Assembly: GCA_942159475.1 (NCBI GenBank)
Contig: OW804096.1
Location: forward strand, 104,692,194-104,756,193
Length of the DNA stretch: 64,000 nt
DNA from: Sthenelais limicola
Lineage: Eukaryota > Annelida > Polychaeta > Phyllodocida > Sigalionidae
Direction: 5' to 3'
Position 1 is the stretch's first letter. Each line of letters begins with the position of its first letter. Both the position numbers and the translations under genes were made by a program. Positions 10,485 to 21,500 of the stretch are shown piece after piece. The notes below the pieces were generated by a model that saw only the letters and a list, made by a program, of their open reading frames with translations, was not told where the DNA came from and searched no databases.

Positions 10485-12210
10485 CAGGGTTTTTGTTAAT
10501 GTTTAGAGTAGGGGGGAATTGCATGGTAGTAGGGCCTGGGGGGCCATTTCTGTTTGAGGCCCTGTGTGCCTCACCGCCCTGCCCTTTACATTTTTGAATT
10601 TTACATGAACAATGATGACTTCTGATGTATTATCATCGTTTCCATAAGATTTCTGAGTTAACATTTTATACATTTTCCACTTCATGTAAATGGGTACGGT
10701 CGCCTAGATATGTACAATTATTGTCAGAATGGGGAATTAAAAGTTGTTAAACTGATAGTAATTTATAGAGGATGTCTTGAATTTTAAAAAGCTGATGATC
10801 CCAGCCCTTTGCGGGGGGTATAGGCGGGGGGGGGGGTTCTCCCCCCAAAACATTTTGGACTCATACTCTCTAAATGGTGCATTCTGCCTGGTGCATATGC
10901 GACGAATACATATACTTTTTAACACTTGTATTTGAAGGCTATTTGACAGAATCAGGCTCTAATTTTTTAGGAAAACATCAAACTATTAATCATGATGATT
11001 AATAGTTTGATGTTCTAACCAGAAATATTTCCCAGTGGAGGAAACTGGCGTGTAACCTTGCAAGTGCCAAAGGCACAAAGCCCTGTATCTGAGTGGGGTC
11101 AGGGGGGTCTCCCGCCTGGAAAATTTTGAAAACATAATTGATCATGGTGCATGCTGGTGCATTTGAGACAAGAACCTATATATGTTTTCATGATGTTTAC
11201 CATTGGAACTATTCATATAGTGCCAATTATTAATTGCTAAATAAATAAATAGCTTCATCAAAACAGGATTTAATGCAATGAATTAAGAGTAAAATTGTAT
11301 AGGGTAGCATTAATTATATTCAGAATATCAATCTCAGGCTCATGTGTAGCATCTTAACAAATGCTTTGTCTGTTTTTGTTAAAAAAAATACACTTTAGTT
11401 AGAACCCTGCTGCCCCTTCCGTTTCATCCGATATAGCTTTTCAAAAAGGGCCATAGGGTCAGGGCCATGGCTACATATTTCCATTTTTACTCTGTTTAGT
11501 GTTGAAATAACAAGAAAATATAATAGAAAATATGACGATACAATGTCCATAATATGGGCAGATACCAGAATCCAAATTATGAAGATCTCTTTTTGATATA
11601 CTGTAAATACCAGGTACATGTACTAAATATGTATATTAATGCCCTACTAGGAACCTAGAGTCAGACTTGCATGGAAATGCGTCTTTAGGTACTTTTATAC
11701 CACTACAACATAACTCAAAGCGGAAAATTAGTCAGAGTTTAGTATTTTCTCTGTAATATAACCTCAAAGAAAGGAGTTGTGGAATTAGAACCAATTGTAC
11801 ATTTCTGGGCGACCTCCATATCATGTATACAACAGTTTTATGTTGGTAAATATTTATTTGAAGGTGGGCTAAGACCTTTTCCTCATATTTTGAAACAAGA
11901 TTGGCACAAGAGAAAGGAAAACAGAACAAATCGTTGATTTACCCATAGAGCATATATAATACCTCTCTGATTCACCTTACAAGTGTTTTCAGAAATGAGT
12001 TTAAACACAAGAATAAATGACGATTTATGTAATGATATCTCATTAGCAGACTGTATACGGTACTTCATGAACGGACACATGTAAGTTCAGAGAGGTCCAG
12101 ACGCTATATAGATTCATCTTATGTTTAAAAGATGATCACAGAGTAGCTGGGCAGCTGAGGAAAGTAGGCGAGGATTTTTCCTCGGGTCCCGGCTACTAAC
12201 ACAAACCCTG
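10485..12210. mobile_element. 1.7 kb element with CAGGG termini, inserted in a minisatellite
   Basis: The left end reads CAGGGTTTTTGTTA and the right end is the complement of CAGGGTTTGTGTTA, giving about 14 bp terminal inverted repeats. CAGGG ends are common in hAT-type elements. No transposase is visible. Inside are a 20 bp-arm palindrome (10974-11014), a short G run near 10830 and AT-rich filler. The clean interruption of the surrounding tandem array supports insertion. Confidence 0.55.
10974..11014. repeat. palindrome with 20 bp arms
   Basis: AACATCAAACTATTAATCAT is followed after one base by its exact reverse complement. AT-rich and perfect, hence capable of forming a cruciform. Confidence 0.9.
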
Positions 12211-12555
12211 CAAGTTCAGTAAACAGGTTTTATCAACCAATTATTATTATAACAAGGTCTATTGGGTTAATGTCTTACACAAGATAATTATTACTCATTA
12301 TATCACATATCATATTAAGACTCTGTAGTGAGTTTTCATTGTAAATTGGTGCTGTATTAGCTTTAACTTGATGACTAATGTATCCAGAAGTGGTGTTTTG
12401 TATTTTATTTTGTTATTCTGGAGATTGGAGTAGGTATATCTGATGGGTGGACCAGGAAGATCTGTTTGCAGAGGCTCCTGTCCATTTCATGTAACTGTAC
12501 TGATCAACTTGAATAAAAATCTTTATATATATATATTTATTGTGTGTGCTGTGTG

Positions 12556-12760
12556 AAGGCCTTCAACTAGGTCCAGAAATTTTGCCCGCTAGATTCATAC
12601 AGGATATTATTTTATTTTCTATTTTTGTTCTTATAGTTACCGTTTTTTTCTTTTTCAATGACAATGCCCCATCCGCCCTGCTCCTACCTTAAAAATTGCA
12701 TTTGTTTCAGTGTCTTAACTGCCCTGCCTTGCCACAAGGGTGTGAGGCAGGGCGCTAATG
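12556..12760 (+). repeat. dispersed repeat, copy related to 40385-40604
   Basis: CCAGAAATTTTGCCCGCTAG, a T-rich stretch ending TTTTTGTTCTTATAGTT, a CCCCATCC-type pyrimidine block and then a hairpin (12719-12753, arms GCCCTGCCT and AGGCAGGGC). The same order appears at 40385-40604 with a wholly different hairpin. Confidence 0.65.
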
Positions 12761-12922
12761 CTATCCATTTCGAATATATCCCTTTTGCTGGTTACGTTGT
12801 GCCGAAAACCACTCCCGGGTATGGGACAGGGTGGCTAGGGCGTTAACGCTGTCCATTTCGAATATATCCCTTTTGCTGGTTATGTTGTGTGAAAACCACT
12901 TCCGGGTATGGGACAGAATAAG
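12750..12922 (+). repeat. tandem duplication of about 88 bp
   Basis: Two adjacent units share ATCCCTTTTGCTGGTTA and CCGGGTATGGGACAG, at 12750-12838 and 12839-12922, with a few substitutions. Confidence 0.85.
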
Positions 12923-13187
12923 GGATTCAACGGAATGGTCATGCGAGAATGAATGGTTTCAAATTGGGGTTTGTCTACCACAACTGGTTTACTTCCTCAA
13001 ACCAAAAGGGCAGGAAAATGATTCAAATTACCATTTCACCTAAATAAAGTTTGCAAATTACATGGCAAAACATGGAAAACACAGCCATAAATACGGGTCT
13101 CTATTAGATGGGAGTTGACGCTGACGGGTTGGGCGATGTAAGGAATTTCGGAGGTGGGCTATCTGCCTCTTAACCGAGGGCATCTTG

Positions 13188-13491
13188 TCCAGAGTATTAC
13201 CGCTAGATTAATTTTGGTGTGTCTTAGGCTATGTACTTGTATCATATAAGTATGGAATCTTTTTTTCTCCTTTTCAATGCTGCCCACCATCCCCCCACCT
13301 CGGGCTGCCCCTCCCCCTCCCCTCCTACGCTTTTGTTTTGCTGTCTAATAATACACATCCTCGCACAGGCTGTGCGAGGCATGTGTACAGCCAGCAGGAG
13401 TGTGTATGCAGGGGCGCTTGCGGCAGTATTGGGAGACACCATTTTCGGCGCTTGTTGATATATTTCGCGGCAATGGCTGTCGATTCGAATC
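13188..13491 (+). repeat. dispersed repeat with a locus-specific palindrome (copy 2)
   Basis: Inverted relative to 8248-8518. It contains a CCACCATCCCCCCACC-type pyrimidine block and then a hairpin: TACACAT, CCTCGCACA, a 3-base loop and the complement (13352-13387, with one bulge). Outer arms match those of copy 1; the core does not. Confidence 0.8.
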
Positions 13492-13763
13492 CAATGCAAT
13501 CTTCCGAGCTATACCTGACCCTACCGTTGTATATATACAGTATTGATGTATCGATTCCGGCCAAAATTGCAAGGAAAACCTCTTTAGATTGTCATCATTG
13601 TAGATAGAATATGCAGGGGAGCACGATCGTGTTGGCAAACAGGGGGATAAGTATCAATCTGTATATATATGCGTGATGACCCGTAATGGCGGGGGTGACG
13701 TTGTAATGGGTAGTGATCCTGCCGACAGCAGCTTCTGTCTTACAGAAGCGGTTGTCACAAAGA

Positions 13764-13883
13764 GTCCAGAAAGTGTACCGCTTGAAGTGATTATTATTTT
13801 AGTAGTTTGGTTATATTTCTCAAGATCTGTACGCCTATTATTGTTTTTATATTTAGCTGGATAAAGGATCGTCACAAAAACAG
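13764..13883 (+). repeat. dispersed repeat, copy of 36268-36399
   Basis: Near-identical words GTGATTATTATTTTAGTAGT and AAGATCTGTACGCCTATTAT occur in the same order at 36268-36399. Just upstream is a hairpin with arms GCTTCTGT and ACAGAAGC, and just downstream a pyrimidine block and another hairpin (13917-13938, arms GAAGCCTTG and CAAGGCTTC). Confidence 0.85.
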
Positions 13884-14442
13884 CAGTATAGCCTCCCTCC
13901 CACCATGCCACTTGCTGAAGCCTTGAAGGCAAGGCTTCGGCCGTTTTCGTCTGCAGACGTTTTGCTTTGAGCTGTCTGCTCAGGTCGTATGGGTTCAACC
14001 AACCCAACGACCAGCAGACATTGTTAGCTTTTGGAACTCTCAGCTGTAGTGCTGTAAGCGAAATGCATCTGGTTTCCCCATGTTCAGTGTGGAAGCGTGT
14101 AGAGCATCTTGTTGTTGTTCCCGGATTGAAGCAGGGAGGTGCCATGTGCACATGTGAGAGTGGGGCTGGGGTGAATTGGCATTGTTTGTGTACCCAGGCA
14201 TCAACGATGTAATTGTTGTTCATTTTTAGCGTTTTTTGGCTACAGACAGTACCAACTGTTTCGAGCTGGATGAGTTGTCAAACTCTATGATTGAAGTAGA
14301 AATACCATAAAAAAGGCGGAGCTTTACAGGAATAAATGTGTGAAAAAGCCTGAGAAAGGTAGCGAGGCGTAGTTTATGGTTAATTATTCTGCCGAAGGCA
14401 GCTTTTTTTTCGAAAGTGGTTGTCGCGAAGAGTCTAGGTGTC

Positions 14443-15879
14443 GGGACGATCGGGACCAAAAACAAACGGGACAAAAATCGCTTGGACGATCGGGACAAAA
14501 AGGGGGTTGATCGGGACAAAACCTAATAACTAACCCAAATGGTATTTACAAGTGCCAAATAACATAATTCACATAAAAGGTTGTTTGACCAATATTATAA
14601 CAGGAAATCGTACATTTGTAGCGCGAATACCAAATGATTTGACAGCTATCACCAGTGGCAGTACCTCAATCAATTGTGTTTTTCCTGATGGACCCACTGT
14701 TTGTGGGAAACACCCGGTGGGGTAGGGGTGGGGTGGGGGGTGGGGGGGGGGTGTACTTGAGTTCATAGTGTATACAGGTATGTGCCGCGGTAAAGGCCCC
14801 CCTTTTTCAGCTCCAGCCGCTCCCAAAGGCCCCTACTTTTTGCCTGAATCAGCTCCTGAAGGTCCCCTTTTTCAGGCACCAAACTCCCGAAGGTCAGCTC
14901 CTGTGCCCATTCATTAACATTCGCTTTTCCTTAAAACAGAAGTGACCAACCTACATGTAATAGATGCTCCAAGTTTCCTGTTTTAAGAGCGATTTAATCC
15001 CCTATGACTATGGGATTTAATCCCCTGTGGGCAAGATCAAATGACCAAGACCCACACAGAACAGCAAATTTGCTCCCCTGATTATCTCTATCATAACTTT
15101 CCCAAGCTTGGTGGCATATTGTAGAACACATTCTCCATGCTTCATACTGGTTCATCAGCTGGTATTGATTGTTTCTGAGCTAGCTTGTAGCTGTTCTCTA
15201 CAATTATATGTGTTCCACACAGAGGTAACCGAAATAAATGTTTATCTTTTATAACTAAACAATGTTTTACTTTATATTTGCATGCTGTAATTTTGAAATA
15301 TGCCTTTTAAACAACCCCCTCCCCTTTTGACCAATGACAATGATCAGCTCCCGAAGGTCCCCTATTTTCATGTTAACCAGCTCCCGAAGGTCCCCAATTT
15401 TTACCTGCCGCGGCACACCCCCGTCAACTTTCAACTCAAGTACCCCCCCGGGGGGAAACATTGAATTAAATGAAGGAGAAACAGGCATGGGCAATTCTCA
15501 TCAACCATCGACAAGAGCTCTATATACATGTAGGTAGGCCTACTCAGAAATGTTATTATTCAGGTATTTTATGTTTGGCAAGTTAAGTTACTGTCCCTCT
15601 TACACGCGCATTACTGGTGAAAGGTGTTAGAGCGACTGGGATGAAGCTGTCAACAAAACAGGGCATTACCCTTATATCCGTCTCATTGGATAAGGTTGAG
15701 ACTGATTAATAAGTGGCTGTGAGACGGATATAAGGGTAATAGAGCGATCTCGAATCCGATCACGGTTTTTGCCCCCACAACCCTCAATTGTGGTAGGCTG
15801 TTCCATGCATCCACCACCCTGACGGTGTGGGATTTCCTCCTTATTTTTGTCCCGTTCGGTTTTTGTCCCGATCGTCCCG
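14443..15879. mobile_element. 1.4 kb element with about 36 bp terminal inverted repeats
   Basis: The left end begins GGGACGATCGGGAC and continues with CAAAAA and ACGGGACAAAAAT; the complement of the right end reads GGGACGATCGGGACAAAAAC then GAACGGGACAAAAAT. The inside has several copies of AGCTCCCGAAGGTCCCC-like units, a second internal inverted pair around CCGCGG (14785 and 15408), and a hairpin with 21 bp arms (15663-15683 with 15720-15740). No transposase is recognisable, so a non-autonomous element is likely. Confidence 0.75.
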
Positions 15880-16215
15880 CATTCGTAGGCGTACTTAGCT
15901 TACGTAAACTTTACTAAAAATATAATAAATCATTAGAAAGTGAAGAACTTGTGACTTGAGTCTCACTGGCCCATTACTACTAAGCTGACCATTGATGATG
16001 GAGTGTCGCATGACTATGACTTGCCGCAATAACGATACTTGGCTACCGACCAGACGGTGAATCATCCCCAAATTAGCCCTTCCAATAAACCTGTCTGCTA
16101 AAATATGGTCGTAATAATGACTTACGATACATAAAACAGGGAAGTAATTGTGAAAAATCATTCAACTTACCTTAATGGAATGAATCAACATCTCTTTTCG
16201 GATTGTCACTTGTGT

Positions 16216-16405
16216 ATTTGTCTGCTTCCGGAAGTGCACTCAACGGAAGCGGAAGTGAATCCTCGGGCACTCGGCTCAAAATCAAGATGGCCACCACAGG
16301 ACCATAGCCTAAGTGGATTCTTGAATAGCTTACAAAAACTCGGGCAAAAACTAAGCCTGAAATATTACTTAATCGTATATTAAGGGAACCATTACATTTA
16401 TACAG
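16216..16405 (+). promoter_or_regulatory. candidate TATA-less promoter and non-coding first exon of UBAP1
   Basis: CTTCCGGAAGTG (16225), a second GGAAGCGGAAGTG (16245) and CAAGATGGCC (16283) look like paired ETS sites followed by a YY1 site, a common housekeeping promoter arrangement in animals. A donor-like ATACAG/GTAACA at 16405 could end a non-coding exon. The first UBAP1 coding exon begins after an acceptor (CTTTGCAG) at 18568, so an upstream exon is needed. Confidence 0.45.
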
Positions 16406-16796
16406 GTAACATTTTCCTACGTGTGTGTCAATTACTTGATTAGAGGTCAAACGGCGTTATACGGGAAGTAAACAATGGCTTTTTGGTAGTGCCACTTACC
16501 AGATACAGCTGTCATGACATGACATGATGACAAGAGATGGGACGAAGTAACAAATGTCTTCGTGTAGAACATCACTGCTTTCGCATCAAAATTGGTATTC
16601 TTGTCATTGGTCCCGGTTTGGCTTCATTGCAGATTGTTGTGCCCGAAATTAATGTCGTCTTAGTTTTACAGTTGCCCTGGCTATGCCAGTATAAAAAGGC
16701 ACGGTGTCTGTAGAGATTAGTCTTAGATAACCTGTCTATCTCTACCTTGGTGGGGTACTTCCTATATTTTAGTTGGTATATAGGCGCCGCCATATT

Positions 16797-18180
16797 GACC
16801 CCCTTTTTTGACTTGCATAAAATTTTGACCCTTGGATTTCAAGTGTTAAATGTCGTGTTTTGAGCCCCCTTACCCCTCTAATATCTATTTTTGACCTCCT
16901 TCCCCCCCCCCCCCCCCAGCTATAGCAGCAGCAGTGGTACGGTACACATGTTTTTTTTTGCCATAAAATAAGTGTTTTACAGGATCACAAGTTTTCACCT
17001 GCACTATATATAGTAAAATTAGCTACACTCATGAATAATAATAAATTAGGCTACTTAAATAGATTTAACTCTGTCAGGTGAGTGTAGGAGGCACTCACCC
17101 GTAAGGCCTACTCAATGAGTAGGCCTACCGGTAGCTGAATGTAGGAGGGGATATATATCTCAATGAATGTATCCAACCCTAACTCAACTAAATTCTAACC
17201 CTCATATCACCCTAAACGTAGCCTTGGTGGGTACCAGCAAATCTAAAGCTTTTTGACTGTTCCAGCATAGGCAGCTCTGCTACTGTCTGTCTGTAGCATA
17301 GTGTTAAATTGCATACTGTTCATAGATGATAAACGTGTCTTTTACAAAAAAAAATAATTATAAAAATATAATCATGGTTGGGTGGAAGCCTACAATGAGA
17401 TTCCTGGGCCTGGCATAGGAGTAGCCTACCATAGGCATATATATGGTACGGATATGAAATTTGTATATTATAGTAGGCCTGCATGTGTTTTTTATATGAT
17501 GGGTATAAGTTCCATGAGGATTTGCATCCCCCAAACACATCTTATGGAATGTTCGTACAGGGGTGCAGACCTATAGGCCCCGGGACTTATAGGCCCTGCA
17601 TGTTGGCATATAGGCTTTGGTTGGCCCCGGCGATTGGACTTATAGGCCCAGCTCTGGACTTATAGGCCCCAACTGTTAGAAAGGTGTTGGATTTATAGGC
17701 CCCGGCTTCCAAACTTGGTGACAGATTTTTTGTAGTCAAGTAATTGTATAATATTGCTTAACTTTGGTATGGTATTCACTTAGGGCCTACACTTTAATAA
17801 AATGGTCTGTGCTCCCGCACAAAGTGACAAACTGAGTTTGATTTCAACAGGACCATAAGATCTTTACATGCAGGTTTACAAGAGCATCAATATCCACTTG
17901 CAAGTAAACAGGAGGAGTGGGACTCCCGTTTATGTGAACCATTTACTTGAAAGTTGATATTGGCAATCCTAAAATAGATTTACTTTTTGTTTTGAGGCTT
18001 TTTTAGGGGGGAAATACTTTTGGACCTAAATATGATATGTATAGTTTTGACTCCCTATTTTACATATTGGTCGATTTTTGACCCCTGTTTTTGATCATGT
18101 AGAGTTTTGAGTCAAATAACATGGGCCGCTCCTACCTACCCACTTCAGACCCAAGTACTTCCCCCCCCCCCCCCCTGGCA
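16797..18180 (+). repeat. low-complexity zone with TTTTGACCCC words and C runs
   Basis: Words like TTTTGACCCC recur near 16797, 16833, 16858 and 16890 and again at 18040-18110, each group next to a run of about 15 C (16903 and 18160). A hairpin pair stands at 17079-17128. The 17565-17710 array is listed separately. This fills the presumed UBAP1 5' intron; no gene seen. Confidence 0.55.
17565..17710 (+). repeat. irregular array of ACTTATAGGCCCC
   Basis: Six copies of (A/T)TATAGGCCC, most preceded by GACT or GAT, spaced about 15-35 bp apart. A degenerate minisatellite. Confidence 0.8.
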
Positions 18181-18465
18181 TCTCTACACAGTCAGTAGGC
18201 CCTCTGCTAAGTGCTGCGCTAGTTAACGTAGTAGTACTAGTAGGTCTACTGTATAGGGTCAGTAAAGTGACTAGTGGAGATTAGTAAACACCCTATCTAC
18301 ACTATTATTGCAATTGAATTGGCTTGCCTATTAATATTAAATATAAAGCCTTAAATGATTGAGGGGCTTCTGGTTCACTGTTTGGTTAAATCCCGAGGCG
18401 AAGCCGTGGCGGGATTATACACAAACAGTAGATGAAGGTTATTGATTTTTTTAGCCTCTGCCTAT

Positions 18466-18513
18466 GGTTGTTGTAGACCCTGGGCCTGGACTGCTCAAGG
18501 GTCTACAACAACC
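18466..18513. repeat. hairpin with 16 bp arms just upstream of UBAP1
   Basis: GGTTGTTGTAGACCCT and its exact reverse complement are separated by 16 bases. It lies about 55 bp before the acceptor of the first coding exon. Confidence 0.85.
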
Positions 18514-18593
18514 AGTTGATAACCATTGCTATACAATACTGTCGTATCTCTTTAAATCTCTTTGCAGGTTTGGAAAAAGATAGTGAACTAATT

Positions 18594-21500
18594 ATGGCAT
18601 ACAGCGATGTTTACCGTAGTCCAAGCCAAAGCAGCGGTGAGCAGATATTGTTTACCTACCATATATTAAGTTCTTATTTTTTATCAACATTCTACCTGTT
18701 TGGTAGCCTATATATACGGTATCGTATAAAGTTATTTATCTCAAGTTTCTTAATTATCGGTGTGTTACTTAATTACATCCTCATTGTAATCATTTAATAT
18801 TAAAATATTCAAAGACTTAAAATATATCCTACAATTGTCTGATTTTTAAAGACAAATTTATCATATTTTTTTACTCTAAATTGTATTTCTACTCTAATAT
18901 GACAATGGCATTATATCTATGTTATATGATTTAGGATATACTGTATCTGCAATCGATGGCGTAGAGATAAAGATAAGTGAAAAACTTATACCCCCACCTG
19001 CCGTAAGTATATTGATCCTCACAGTTAAGAGTTAATGTCCTAAGAAGAGAGGAAACTTATTCAAAAAATAGATGATGATATATATAACCATAAAAAGGAG
19101 CGGTATATTTTATACAAATCGATGAGCATAGCTTGTATTTAAAATGTATTATCATTCCTTGTTTGAAAACCTGGCAAATACAGGGAAACATATCCCCCTG
19201 GTATAAATTAATCATGAAGTTATCATACCTATACCCCTTTTAACTTTTTCCTTCCGTTTGGAAAAAAAATGTATATATTCTTTAACAATCGTTTCTCCAC
19301 CAGGTGACGAAACCTGTCGAATATGATACAGGGAATCCGTCAGAAATACTCTTTATGGAGGTAAGACTTGCTTAAAGTTAAAAGGCGGTTAATTTGAGAT
19401 TGTGGATTTAATAAGTCCAATGACTTCAGCCATTCATTATTTAGATAGGAAAATAATGAAACAAATTATAATATGTTTGTTGTATTTTCTCTTTCAGTAC
19501 GATTTTAGTCTAGAAGAGCGAGTTATTGAATGGTCCAAGTCGCAGCGGGAGAACGTAGAAGCATTACAAAAGGCTGAGACTGAACGGGTTGGCGAACAGA
19601 TACAGCAGTTTTCCCAAATGCCCGATCCTCAGCCTCCGCCTAGTCAGCAAACCCAGAATGAATCGAACCCTTCGCAGCCGACACCAAACCCTGTTCAGGC
19701 TGCTGCTTCAGATACTCCGAACGTGACAACTGGCTGGAGAGGAACAGGGGAAGATCCTTCCCAGGCTAGACCTAATTTGAACCCATTCATAAACATTGGT
19801 TCTTCTATATTAACCCCAATGCCAATTCATGCTGGTGGCCAGGGACATATTCGAAAAGGAAGTGGCAGCAATAAGGTACAGACAGGAATGATTGACTTGA
19901 AAGATTTTGAGAACGAGCAGGACCCTTTTGAAAATATGGAACTCAAAGTTTTAAATGACCGGGAGGAATTAAACAAAATGATATTCGACGTGCAGGCAAT
20001 GCCTGATAGTCAAACCGGGCCAGTGGAAAATGGTGGCGCCAATCAAGCCCAAGAATCAACTTCAAGATCCCCAACTGCTTCATCGCCTGTCAATCTTAAG
20101 GATGTTGATTACCCTGAGGTTGAGTCATTTGACTCCAGCCAGTTTGCTATGCCTGAGCAGCAGAACGTTCCGTATACTAGTAATCAACCACAAGGTTCAG
20201 TTAATCTCCAAACGGATGCTAATAGAGTTTTCTACCGATCCCCTCACCCTACTTCTTCGGTGCCATTATCTAGTCAGAACATGCCCGGTGCTACATACTC
20301 ATATAATCAAGGCGTGCCACTCCCTCCTATATCTAATCCTAGCTATTTCCCACAACAACCTGTTTCTAGTAATATTCAAAATTTCTTTGGTCCCACCACA
20401 ACGAGCACAGCCAATGTTTCGGGGCTCCCTAGTCAGAACAGTGTTAATTTTACCAGTGCTGGGGCGATATATACCAAGCAACTCGGAGACAGAAATTATA
20501 TTCCGTTCCAAATTTATAATAGGAATCCAAATCTTGATAGCCAGAACGGAAACTCAATAACCAATGGTCAGTTAAATTCTCAAGTTTCTTCTCGTCAGGG
20601 TAGAGAAACCCCACCACTAAATCCACTACGCAGCGCTCGCAGTACTCCCGACATCTCAGGGAGTGAAGACCGCAGACTTCCACCGTTGATGCCTTCCTCT
20701 CAGACACCACCACCTATAGCTCGATCAATATCACCCAATGAAATTTCTAGTACACATTCTCCTCCACGTCGGAAGAGGGTGAGTTAGCTGATTAGTATAT
20801 TCGACTATCAACTTTTTGTTGACTATTTAGAAATGCAATATTTGCGTAAATACCATTATGGTATTATTTAAAAAAAAAAACATTTGCCTTTATTTTCGAT
20901 ATCCTGCTATCCCATTATTGTATTATTAACAGGTCACTGTATCTGTAAGAATCGTTATTACACAACAGCAATTTTTAGATTACCAAACGATCAACTCATA
21001 GACACTCGATCTGGTCTGATGTAAAGCCAAAGACCAATACAATTTAATAATATTTTTTAGTGTGGCTACCTGACTGCTTCAATTAGTGCAATAGTTAGAT
21101 ATTTATGGTTCAGACATTTTTTCCCGAGTACATGGGTGACAAAACAGGGCAGGCTACCCATTATTTCTCTGCACGTGATTACTGACTATACAATAATTTT
21201 TCTGCATTCTTTTCATAGGGATACTCTGAAAATCAAGATTCGGTAACGGTTTTATGGTTCATATATCATCTTCCAATGTGTAGGAAATAGGGAATGACAT
21301 GTTGTGCTAATTTCTTTCCTTTACTAATTCCCATCGGCTTTCTATTAGACTGACCAGTAATAAATAAATAAATAAGGATAACATTGATATCACTATAATA
21401 TATCTAATATATCTACCTCCCTGATATCACTATTCTTCTCTCTCATGGGAAGAACTTGCACGGAATATTACTTGCACAGAAACACTCCCTTATCAAACCG

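Larger units (their letters stand above)
10262..12306 (+). repeat. three-unit minisatellite (about 100-119 bp) split by an insertion
   Basis: Unit 1 (10262-10380) and unit 2 (10381-10484) are adjacent; a third unit (from 12211) continues beyond a 1.7 kb insertion. Units share the order: (C/G)AGTGAACAGGT-like word, ATYGACCAA, TATTATTAT, TTAATGTC, then AGAYAATTATTGCTCA-like words. The spacing and order make a tandem array the simplest reading. Confidence 0.65.

Noticed and set aside
13654..14223. 189-codon open frame on the minus strand
   Set aside because: It runs across a dispersed repeat and two hairpins; no domain, biased composition, no splice or start context. Treated as chance.
19402..19497. 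In-frame Met at 19402 as UBAP1 start
   Set aside because: The sequence is intronic: it ends in a strong acceptor (TTTCTCTTTCAG), and upstream exons 18594-19360 join in phase and supply the UMA region.
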